Position numbers and translations under genes: made by a program
DNA from: Stemphylium vesicarium
Taxonomy: Eukaryota; Ascomycota; Dothideomycetes; Pleosporales; Pleosporaceae
Direction of reading: 5' to 3'
Length of the DNA: 11,967 bases
Assembly: GCA_004380135.1 (NCBI GenBank)
Contig: QXCR01000382.1
Span: 1 to 11,967 of the forward strand
Part shown: positions 1 through 8,018 of the stretch, piece after piece
How the letters are laid out: every line of letters begins with the position of its first letter
How positions within the stretch are numbered: position 1 is the stretch's first letter
The notes under the pieces: generated by a model
Database searches by the model: none
What the model was told of the DNA's origin: nothing
Seen by the model: only the letters and a program-made list of their open reading frames with translations

Positions 1-82
1 CACGCGGTCGCTTGCGGTGCTGCGTTGCAGTTGACGTTGCGGGTGGCTGTGCGTTCCAGCAGAACTCCATGCTTAGCAAGTG

Positions 83-113
83 AACCCTAAGATAACCCTA
101 AGATAACCCTAAG
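83..113. repeat. variant telomere-like repeat tract
   Basis: Two perfect 11-nt units AACCCTAAGAT followed by AACCCTAAG. The core is the CCCTAA complement of the fungal telomere unit TTAGGG, with a GAT spacer between units. CCCTAA on the plus strand is the orientation expected when the chromosome end lies to the left. Further single CCCTAA units occur at about 148-153 and 236-241. The tract is too short and irregular to be the telomere itself, so it reads as subtelomeric or interstitial telomeric sequence. Confidence 0.75.
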
Positions 114-120
114 TACTCTC

Positions 121-181
121 TATAGTAGGCCCGATTCGACTATATAGCCCTAACGCTATACCTATTTTAGCGATGATTGGG
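121..181. repeat. 61-bp degenerate subtelomeric repeat, copy A
   Basis: Aligns without gaps to 209-269. The two copies share GGCCCGATT, the 15-nt block CCCTAACGCTATACC and CGATGAT-GGG, at roughly 70-75% identity overall. Most differences are transitions, and this copy usually carries T or A where the other has C or G, as expected if it has suffered more C-to-T decay. The shared block contains a CCCTAA unit. No coding potential is visible. Confidence 0.7.
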
Positions 182-208
182 GGGGTCGAAAATATGATGT
201 TCGCCCCC

Positions 209-269
209 TATAGCTGGCCCGATTGGGTCGCGTAACCCTAACGCTATACCCGTTTGGACGATGATCGGG
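209..269. repeat. 61-bp degenerate subtelomeric repeat, copy B
   Basis: Second copy of the repeat at 121-181, offset by 88 bp. It is GC-richer than copy A and has an inverted pair: GGCCCGAT at 216-223 and ATCGGGCC at 264-271, which could form an 8-bp stem. Function is unknown; it may be a unit of a longer degenerated subtelomeric tandem array. Confidence 0.7.
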
Positions 270-283
270 CCCAAGCATGCGCG

Positions 284-881
284 TCCTATTGGTTAGGCAG
301 GATCAATCCAAGGGACGATTGCGCAATGCTGCGAGCGGAAACCCAATGATATCGTGTACAAGCTTGTGAGTTGGGTAATCGGCTTCTGTGCGATCGGCGA
401 TGTAGGTACACGACGAGTGAGCGTGTAACTGATGAGAAGGGCACTGTGGCGAGCGACTTGAAGGAAAGAATGGACTTAACATCGGCAGCTCTCTATTACG
501 TGGTGAGGGGATCAGCCAGTACTACTGCTACTGATTGGCTCGGTTAGCTACTGTACTGCCTCTTGTAGAATGAATGTAACAGTTAAGATAGCTTCTATTG
601 AAGGGAGCGAAAGGTTGATCTTTTGCTCCGCTACAGTTATGAGCCCGGAACCGCTTGTTCCATCTCAGCAGCACCTTGGCGGTCTGCTGGCAGGGTGGGT
701 GACCATTAGCGAGCTGTACGCACCACAGAAGTAGCCAAGAACACTGCGCTAGAGAGCCACAGAGCTGAGAGCCAGTCGTTAGGGCCACAGACGTAAGGGG
801 CTAGATGCCTAGGAAGCAGAATATACAGGGCATGTCGCACTGCGGTCGATATGTACGAGAAACCTTGAAAACACGAGCCAC
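284..881. other. gene-free interval, possible remnant of the hAT element
   Basis: I see no supported gene here. The only notable open frame (528-788, minus) has no recognisable motif and a non-coding look. Because the hAT transposase relic starts at 882 on the minus strand, part of this interval is probably the 3' untranslated end of that transposon. I could not find a convincing hAT terminal inverted repeat or 8-bp target duplication to mark its border. Confidence 0.5.
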
Positions 882-1787
882 CTACTGGCAGTAGGAGCTC
901 TCTGATTGGCCGAAGGAGCTGTTTGCCCGTGAAGGAGCGCTGAAGGAGTCACTGGCTTGAGAAGCAGCCATTCTCCCGAGCTGAATTTTATCAGCTTTTC
1001 TCACTAAAATCTCGAGATCTTTGAGTGAGCTCTTCACAACGCCGTGCCTTAGCCAGCTCTTTTGTAGTTGTATAGCTTCGATTGTAGTGCCTCCGAGCTT
1101 GTTGCGATCGTTGCTTATTGTTCGTGGGGCTTTACTAAACGAGCGCTCGCACTCGCACCTGGTGGAGGGGATTGATAAGTAGTCGCTGGTGACTTTGAAA
1201 AGCATAGGATAACGCTCGCGGCCGACTTGAAGCCACCAGGCCCAGGAATCGTCGGTGTCGAGTAGGAGCAACTCAGTCTCGCTTCCGCTAGTATAGTCAA
1301 ATAGCAGCGAGTCAAAATATTCGTCAAGCTGGCTTACTCGCTTCGTAGGCTTGCCTTTGGCGTTGGTGAGTAGGTGGAGGTCAAGCTCCATCGTACGCTC
1401 GTACAGAGTATTTTTGCCGCCACCTGCGAGCTTCCGGCGACTTGGAGCTGGTAGATGGAGCTCATCCTCGGCCTCTTCGGCTGTCTCCGTATACTGCTTG
1501 AAGACTTGTCGGATGGAGGTCTCCGCCTTGCGATACCAGTGCGGAAAGTGCTTGCATTGCGTCTTAAACCAGCCAAGGCGGAGCTTAGGAAGGAGCGCGG
1601 TGGCTACAACGTAAAAGCTGACGTCGGGTTGTAGGAGTACAAGGTCAAAGTAGCTGTCGAGCTTTACTTTGCCGTACGAGACTGCAGACTCGAAATATTG
1701 ATTTCTTTGTGTGTGTGGGCGCTCGCTTGCCTCGTCGTAATGTGCACACAGAGCTTGGAGGTTAGGCAAAGTTTGCAGTTCAATCCT
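882..1787 (-). pseudogene. hAT-superfamily transposase, C-terminal fragment
   Basis: A frame of about 301 codons opens directly after a TGA at 1788-1790 and has no ATG at its beginning, so the N-terminal part (BED zinc finger and most of the RNase-H-like core) is missing. Numbering from the TTG codon at 1769, the C-terminal hAT dimerisation region lies at about residues 172-245. It contains WAWWLQVGRERYPML, then DYLSIPST, CECERSF and the TISNDRNKLG block, all typical of the hAT C-terminal domain. The preceding region holds the fungal hAT-like pieces LGWFK, HFPHWYRKAE and a linker rich in E and D. Full-length fungal hAT transposases are usually 600-800 aa. The family cuts and pastes DNA in the nucleus; this copy cannot. 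The CERSF block is usually followed by S-A-G, and here by K-A-P, consistent with decay. Confidence 0.9.
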
Positions 1788-2256
1788 TCAATTCCTTCTG
1801 CATATGCGCAATTTTCACACCGCGACAACACTACAATAGGATTTGATGTGACCGCATGAAAAGTACGTCATGGTTAAATCATGACGCATAAGTACAGGGT
1901 TCTGCTTACGTTTCAACGGCTGGAAGCAGGGTGTCCTGTTGCACGCAAGCGGCTTCAGAATGTGTGCCTCCCAGCAAACAGAATGCTGCGATCACCCAAT
2001 GTCGGGATCGGGTGGCAAAGCACGGTTATCGGTTAACGGTACGAAGGAGCTCGTTTTTAGTGAGGAATATTCGGCCTGTGCGCCAACTTCACATTCTTGG
2101 CTTAGGTAGAGCTTGGCGGCGGGGTAGCTCCTGCAGGCTACGGTAACACAGTACGTGAATAGCATGTTTTTAGAGGTGCGACAAAACTGGAATAACTCTA
2201 GGTCAGAGTTATTCTGGACGTCTGGTCTCATGAATATGTGAATGCGGCTCCTGCTG
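1788..2256. other. non-coding interval between the two transposons
   Basis: The frame of the hAT transposase is closed here, and I could not recover its N-terminal half in the other frames. Open frames at 1931-2146 and 1992-2231 show no family features. A short hairpin lies at 2191-2213. The 5' end of the hAT element may lie inside this stretch but was not located. Confidence 0.45.
2191..2213. repeat. 9-bp perfect hairpin
   Basis: AATAACTCT (2191-2199) and AGAGTTATT (2205-2213) are perfectly complementary around the 5-nt loop AGGTC. It lies about 45 bp outside the left terminal repeat of the pogo-like element and is not part of it. It could be a remnant of another transposon end or chance; nothing else in the sequence decides. 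Confidence 0.5.
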
Positions 2257-2258
2257 TA

Positions 2259-2307
2259 ACGTGCCCGTGCGCAGTGTGCCCGGATTCACAGTGTGCCCCG
2301 CAGAACA
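2259..2307 (+). repeat. left terminal inverted repeat of the pogo-like element
   Basis: 49 bp matching the reverse complement of 3341-3389 at 47 of 49 positions. The only mismatch is the GG at 2282-2283, which is CC in the other end's reverse complement. Inside the repeat, CAGTGTGCCC (2272-2281) recurs as CAGTGTGCCC (2289-2298). This internal direct repeat of 10 bp at 17-bp spacing could serve as paired transposase binding sites. Confidence 0.93.
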
Positions 2308-2357
2308 ACAACGCGCGTCTCAACACTACAGCTCCAACGCGCGATAACTCCACGACC

Positions 2358-3326
2358 ATGGCTCCGATTGATTAGGAGATCGAAGATCTAAAATCGCGAG
2401 GTTCAGAAGAACAATTTACACTGAAGGAAGTTGCTGAAAAGCATGGCGTTGACCGGTCACCGCTGGGGCGGCGATGGAGAGGCGTGACAGGGCCTAGGGA
2501 TACTGGGCATGCCAGCAGGCAAGCTCTCGACCCACAACAGGAGTTGGAGCTTGTACAATATATTGTTAAGCTTACCAAGCAAGGCCTACCTCTTACGAGG
2601 GAGATGATCAGGAATTTCTCATCAGAAGTGGCCCATCAGCAGCTCAGCGAGAGCTGGGTTACTCGCTTCGTCAACCGGCACGAGATCCATCTCATCTCAA
2701 AGTGGACCAGCGCCATGGATCGTACGCGCCACCTGGCTTATTCTGAGTCAAAATACCGTCTCTACTTCGAGCTACTGCATCGAAAGATCACCGAATACCA
2801 CCTTGAGGCTCGAGATATATACAATATGGATGAGAAGGGCTTCTTGATTGGCTTGATAGGCAGAAGCAAGAGGATATTCAGCAGGCGTCAATGGGAGAAG
2901 AAGGAGGTTCGAGCATCTCTCCAGGATAGATCACGCGAGTTTCTGACAGTCCTGGCCTGCTGCTGCGCCGATGGGAGCTCGCTGCCTCCAGCCCTCATCT
3001 ACGCAGCTAAAAAAGGAGCTATACGATCAAGTTGGGTAGAGGATATCAAGGCAGGAGAGCATGAGTCAAGTTAAGCTTGAGGAGAAGCGTGTGGAAAGTC
3101 AGAGGCTCAAGGACGTCAGGGAGCAGGAGAGAGCTGAGAAAGCAGCTGAGCGCGCGCGCAAAGTTGAAGCTCAACGCCAGAAAAATCTATCCAACAAGCT
3201 CAACAACGCAAGCGTAAAGCCTCACGAGTAGTCTCACCAAGTGACAAGCGTCAAGAACGCGCTGGCGCTGCTCACGCTAGTGTTCAAGCTGGAGCTATTG
3301 TGTGGCGCTGTACAGCCTCATTTTGA
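2358..3326 (+). pseudogene. pogo/Fot1-like DDE transposase, broken and internally deleted
   Basis: The probable original start is the ATG at 2358. The frame continues into clear transposase sequence but is interrupted at codon 6 by TAG (2373-2375). Counting from that ATG, residues 7-42 form a psq-type helix-turn-helix (LKEVAEKHGVDRS, GRRWRG). Residues 60-112 form the CENP-B/Tc5-type DNA-binding domain (EMIRNF, LSESWVTRFVNRHEIHLISK). The DDE domain starts near 125, with the first catalytic Asp at about 158 in IYNMDEKGFLIG. At about 3060 the sequence jumps from GEHE to the basic coiled C-terminal tail (EEKRVESQRLKDVREQERAE), in another frame. This removes the part that should hold the second and third catalytic residues. 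A further one-base loss in the A run at 3181-3185 shifts the tail frame; reading the shifted frame reaches a natural-looking TGA at 3324-3326. No active product is possible. Confidence 0.92.
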
Positions 3327-3340
3327 GATTGGGCATGTGG

Positions 3341-3389
3341 TGTTCTGCGGGGCACACTGTGAATGGGGGCACACTGCGCACGGGCACGT
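3341..3389 (-). repeat. right terminal inverted repeat of the pogo-like element
   Basis: Inverted partner of 2259-2307, followed directly by TA at 3390-3391. It carries the same internal duplication of GGGCACACTG in inverse orientation. The near identity of the two ends contrasts with the badly broken coding region between them. Confidence 0.93.
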
Positions 3390-3391
3390 TA

Positions 3392-3765
3392 TACCACCTC
3401 TATTTTGCACACTATCTCAGGTTCTGTTCAGCGCGCGAAAATCCCGTTGGGCACCGTGCCAGACCTTTCTCGACTGTCTAGCAGCGGGCGAACAAGTATG
3501 GCATTGCGCGCTTGTTTTGCGATAGAGGGCAGAATCTCGAAGCGCGCATACACTGGTTCACGTAAGTATAACGGTGGCATGTGCCGCTCGAATGAAGGCA
3601 GCATGTTCATATGTTAGAATGGAAACATGCGTAACGTTACTTCAAGTTGTGTGCAGCTTTAGTAGGTAGGCACAGAACAGGTTTTGGCTAAATTAGTCTT
3701 TTCAGGCTCTTGCTATACTACGGTTTTGTACGGTACATGACGATCCTGTATGGTTCTTCCTCTGC
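3392..3765. other. intergenic, 3' flank of the Snf2 gene
   Basis: Lies between the pogo-like element and the stop codon of the minus-strand Snf2 gene and probably holds its 3' untranslated region. Open frames on both strands are short and have no family features. I see no canonical AATAAA on the minus strand, which is not unusual for fungi. Confidence 0.5.
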
Positions 3766-6700
3766 CTACGGCATTCCATCAATATTGTATGGCTGATCCT
3801 CGCCGGTTGTCCAGTCCATTATGTCACCAGTTTCCACTGTAGCACCGTCGCTAGTCGAGTCGGCGTTCCCGGTCGTCAAACGATTTCTTGCCGTCGTCTT
3901 GAACATTTGACGACTAAGTATGCTCACCTCTTGAGGTTCGTTCGGGTTGTAGAGTATGTATGCACAGCAACGTGCCGCCAGTTGTCCGATCCTGTAGATC
4001 CGGAATAACACTTGGTCTTGTTTGGACTGACGGTCTTGCGGTTCCATGAGTATTATAAAGCTCGCTTCCGTCAAAGTGATAGCCTCAGCGAAGCCCATGC
4101 TCATGACGAGGATGCGCGGACCATTTGGATTGTCCCATTGGGCCTTGCGTTCGTCACGAACGACAGGGCTCATGCCACCGTGAAAGACCAGTATCTCCTC
4201 GTTCGGGTACTTCTCCTGTAGCGCGAGAATTGTAATCAACTGTGTGATCGGTTTGTACGATGCGATGATTACCCGAGCAGGCAGCGTTGATGGCACCTGG
4301 CACGATGGGCTGGCATCGTGCTCTGGGTTTGGGCGAGTGCTGTTCAACGCCTCGTCGACGATCTTATACACTGCGTCGAGCTTAGGACTGTTGGTTGTGA
4401 TCATCGATAGCATTTGTTTCACGGGGGTTTTGTCTAATCGTGACCACTCTGGATAGACATCGACGCCCCTAAGACAACTCTCGGCATTGCCGTCGTACTG
4501 TAGCCGGTAGGCCAAGTATTTCGCCAGACCTGGGTATGAGGCGATGGCCGTCATGTCATGCCTAGAAAGCGAGAGGACATGACCTGTGGTTGACTCGTAG
4601 TCCTTCTCTGCATCGCTTATGATAGTGTTATATGCGTCGTTTTGGCATGGTCGTAGGACGACTTCGAATTCGGCTGGTATAGACGACAGACGTCGACCCC
4701 ACGGGTCGGTCGTCTCGTATGTCCGGCGGAACAGGAACGTAGCAGCGATGTTCGCTCCAACATCAACTAGTTTCTTATAGCCTTCAGAGTCGAGCGTGTC
4801 CTGGAGGGAGCCACGCGCGGCTTTCTTAGAGCAGGCCGTCCAGGCCTTACTCATAGCTATTCCCCCAATGTCCGCCTTTTCCGCAGTCTGTTCTCCGATG
4901 GCTTTGAAGATGCGTTGTTTCCATATGGTCGTTTCAACGAACCCGTCGTCCTTGGTCGTCTCCCAATTCTTAAGCCCACGCAGTGCTTTCGTCACGAAGA
5001 TGAGCATCTCGCTGATACCATTCTCCATCGGGGTCCCCGATAGAGCCCAGCTTTTCCACTGGTAGCCCTTGTTGTTCGCGCGTATGTCGTCGTAGAGCAC
5101 GTTGAACTTTGTGTAGGCATTTTTGCTATTGTGAAACTCGTCGAAAATCGTACGACCAATAACCAAAGCTTTATTTTCCACCTGAATGTCTCGCGTGATG
5201 ACTTTTTGTGTGCCCTTAGCGTGTATGGTTTGTTGAATCTTTACCTGGACTCGTTGCAGTGGATGAATAACATGCTTCATGAACGTGCTTTCAGAGGCGA
5301 TGAGTACGAAACGGGCTGATGTAGGTGAAGGTCGATGTTTAGTTGCGCGGGAGTGGTTTTCGACTGGTTTGGTGATTGTGTATAACGGCCTTTCGTAGAG
5401 CGTCTCACCACCTTGTTTGTAGCATCTCTCTGGGACACTGTCGTTCCACTTCTTCAGCCAACTGTCGGTATCGATCCGCCTTCGCGTCTCGACGACCTCC
5501 GTATTGGTGAGAGCGGGCATGTCAGGGTCGCCTTTCTGGTTCGCACCGACATGCTGCTTTGCGATGCGTAGTGGGTAGTCTACCTTGTCGTTACACCACT
5601 TAGACGTAAGGAGCTTCATTTGTCTGACCTCCCGGAACCAGGCGCTTGTGGACTGTCCTGATCCGCTAACAACCGTGAGAGCTTTCCTTGGCTTGGTGCC
5701 GTAGAATGCCGAAGCGGGGTTGCAAGTGCATGTAAACGGGAAGAGGTGTTGAGACGGGCATTTGGGCGCATTGACGCCGTTGTCGTCCTCTTCGCCGTCC
5801 TGGCGAACTGGAGGACGGGACAAGTGGTCATTGGGGTGTTCTTCTTGGTGCAACTCCATCAGTGAATGGATGTATCCCACGAGAATTATGCCTAAGCTTG
5901 TCCTCGTCTTGCCGAGACCCATCATATTCCCGAGAAGGAAGCCGTTGTTATCAGATAACTCGATCTTATACAACTGGAATATTTCCGCGAGCTGGTAGGG
6001 CTTCCACTCGCAGGGAAGATCCCATCCGTCGTGTAATCTGATCGCGTTGCCGGCTTTGAGTGTGCCCGATTCGAGTTGAAAGAATCGCTCTGCGGCTAGC
6101 CACTCTCCTTCATCGCAATGTTCCATGGCTGTGCTCTCTCTGTTCGAGATCTCCATGCGCGTCCTGTGTTATATGTTAGTACGGTCGTGAACGGTTGTCG
6201 ACGGTGCCTTACTTTGCTGCCATGAGTTGTGCTTCTTTTTCTAGCTGCTCTTTCTTCAGTCGGTCTGCTCTCTGCTCCTCAGTCTCTGACTCGTCGCTGG
6301 AAGCGTAGCTGTCGTCGGGCTGCCCTTCGCCCTCCTTCTTTTTGAAGAGTTCATGTGGCGGAGGGATCAGGTCGCTCGGGGTCTTTGGTGCAGCTGTACC
6401 CTTGATATTCTTTACACCGTTTGGATGGGACGACAGTACTTTGCCAGGGCGAACCTGCTCTTGTGGTTGCACCGGTTCCTCGTTCTTATCCTTGTCTCGC
6501 TTGAACGACCGTTCTGAAGTGTGGTGGTCTGTCTTGTGCTTCTTGGGCTTGTGTGGTGGGGAGTCTGAACTGCTATCTGAGACGTGTGGCGCCTTCCTCG
6601 GCTTCGGAGCGATTTGGGGGCTGAAAGGCGCCTCTGTGTGGTAGTGGTTAGTGTACATATTTGCGATACTTGATGCTCAAATAAAAACCTTTGGGAGATG

Positions 6701-8018
6701 GAGTGCCAGTGTCGTCAGGCGACTGTCGAAGCTCTACGACAATGGCGTCTTGTTGGTAGGAGTGCTGGTATTGCACTGCAGCACCGAGATCGTCGTCGTC
6801 CCAGATGCGCGTAGGGTTCACATCAGTCCATACTTCAGACTTTCCGGGCGTGTATACAATGCCACTGCCGCGCTTAGCGAGTTTGGTGGAGATGACATCT
6901 TCGAGACGCCCGAACGAAACCATGTCGGTGTCAAGGTCGTCCTTTGTGATCTTGCCAGATTGGAGGTCGTCGCGAAACTTCTCTTTCAGTATCAACTTGA
7001 ACGGTATGGAGATCTGTACGTTGTTGTTACCAGGGAAAAAGACGTTGAGTACGACATCACAGAGACGCTGTGGATTCGGGCGCGTAGTGTATCTCTTGTC
7101 CATTCGAAGGTTAGAGACACCCATCGAACCTACCGGCGATGCAGATGGCGATCGCTTTCGCTTCTTTTCTCTAGACCCAGTCGTCCGTGTACTAGACGAG
7201 GTGCTAACACCCAGTAGGGTAGGTTCTGTATGCTTAGTCTTGACGACGGACGCCCAATCTCGCACCTTCGGTAGACACTTGTGCCATACAGTGTAAGCTG
7301 CCGCTAAGTGGAACGTATATGGGATCGCCTTGCTAGTTAGAAAAGGAATGTCTGTCCCATCTAACCACTCTTGTAGTATGTCCTTCTTATCCGACTTTAT
7401 CCAGTTTGCGTGTCTAGCCGCGGCTTGGAATTTGTCATATCGGTCTGTATCCTTAACGAACTGTTCGAACTTTGCCGGCCAGGCCTTGAAGGTCTCCGAG
7501 GTTATGTTGTAGCCCAACAGGATGTCGGCCTGTTTGAGCCCTTTCCAGTTATTTGCGCTCGCCCGTTCCTCGTACCAACTCCAATCTTGTGGGGGTTGCC
7601 AGGCAACGGAGTTTCGCGGTCTACCTCTTCTAGGTTTGCGTAAAGCCGCATGGCGGCTAGATTTTCCTCGGTCGCTATCTCCGTGGGCGACGCTATCGAA
7701 GTCGTCTAATGCGCCGGGATAGTCGTTGAGGTCGTCTTCCTGCTCGCTTTCGTCGCTGGATAGCGGTTTAAAGTCGGATTCCTCGTCGGTGCTCATGTGG
7801 GTATCGCGTGGTTTGGATGTAGACTTATCGTCGCCCGAATCCTCACTGTCGCTGGAGGATGAATCGCTACTGGAGGCAGCTTCGTCGCTTGGTTTGGTAC
7901 TAAACGTACCCAGCTCGCCGTCGAACTGGGAACTAGGGCCGCTTTCGTCTTCTGACATTGCGATGGACCGCTTGACCGTATTAGACCGTTTCAGACTGTT
8001 CACTGGGTAACTTACCAT
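3766..8018 (-). CDS. Snf2-family DNA-dependent ATPase, three exons
   Basis: Spliced model: exon 1 8018-6689, exon 2 6633-6213, exon 3 6163-3766, giving 1,382 aa. An equally plausible start is the in-frame ATG at 7958, giving 1,362 aa. The product should be a nuclear chromatin or DNA translocase. The ATPase lies in exon 3 (numbers for the 1,382-aa model): GLGKT Walker A at 666-670; SGSGQSTSAWF, matching motif Ia; DEFH box at 925-928; LSGTPMEN at 958-965; RVIIASYK; HGGMS; GFAEAITLTEA (motif V); QVLFRIYRIGQ (motif VI) at 1301-1311. The order and spacing fit Snf2. No RING or HIRAN domain is visible, so it is not a standard Rad5/Rad16. The N-terminal half has an acidic serine-rich stretch (residues 22-110), an AT-hook-like RRGRPRN at 130-136, a basic nuclear-localisation-type REKKRKR at 283-289, and a charged helical stretch near 560-585. 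Oddities: the residues before GLGKT are NMM where DEM is usual, and a C-x3-H-x5-C-x-C cluster lies between motifs I and Ia. The frame is intact in a decayed neighbourhood. Snf2 identity is firm; the biological role is unknown. Confidence 0.88.
6164..6212 (-). other. predicted intron 2 of the Snf2 gene (49 nt)
   Basis: Near-consensus fungal intron on the minus strand: donor AA|GTAAGG, branch site TACTAAC, acceptor ACACAG. Removing it joins the end of exon 2 (LEKEAQLMAAK) in frame to TRMEISN at the head of the ATPase exon. Unspliced, exon 2 ends at a TAA formed by the donor itself. Confidence 0.88.
6634..6688 (-). other. predicted intron 1 of the Snf2 gene (55 nt)
   Basis: The 3' end is strong on the minus strand: CACTAACC branch site, then ACACAG about 10 nt later. 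The frame of exon 1 otherwise stops at a TAA that lies inside the branch site itself. The only nearby GT that keeps the frame into exon 2 is G|GTTTTT at 6688, a weak donor. The better-looking GTATCG inside it would give a 36-nt intron and put exon 2 out of frame. A donor further upstream (GTGCTG, near 6790) would also keep the frame. Confidence 0.6.

Larger units (their letters stand above)
2259..3389 (+). mobile_element. pogo/Fot1-like (Tc1/mariner) transposon, internally deleted
   Basis: A 1,131-bp element bounded by 49-bp terminal inverted repeats (2259-2307 and 3341-3389) that differ at only two adjacent positions. Both ends begin ACGTGCCCGTGCGCAGTGTG. It is flanked by TA dinucleotides at 2257-2258 and 3390-3391, the target duplication of the Tc1/mariner superfamily. 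It contains one transposase gene in the plus direction with an HTH-psq, CENP-B-like and DDE layout, which places it in the pogo/Fot1 group. Intact relatives are roughly twice this length because the coding region is about 1.6 kb; here most of the catalytic domain is missing. The ends look able to be recognised, so the copy could have been mobilised in trans after losing its own transposase. Confidence 0.93.

Noticed and set aside
83..271. CRISPR-like array from the repeats at the left end
   Set aside because: Units are degenerate, contain telomere-type sequence and have no repeat-spacer structure; the window is eukaryotic.
528..788. 86-codon minus-strand frame near the left end
   Set aside because: No family features and no neighbouring support; probably chance sequence in transposon remains.
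1863..1894. Palindromic patch with GTCATG and CATGAC
   Set aside because: The stem is only 6 bp with loose outer pairing; it could be chance, and I found no matching partner to make it a transposon end.
1931..2231. Two overlapping frames between the transposons
   Set aside because: Both are short and opposite to each other, with no motif; no sign that they extend the hAT transposase.
6651..7296. Long plus-strand frames of 188 and 163 codons
   Set aside because: They are antisense to exon 1 of the Snf2 gene, whose frame has clear coding composition, and show no domain of their own.
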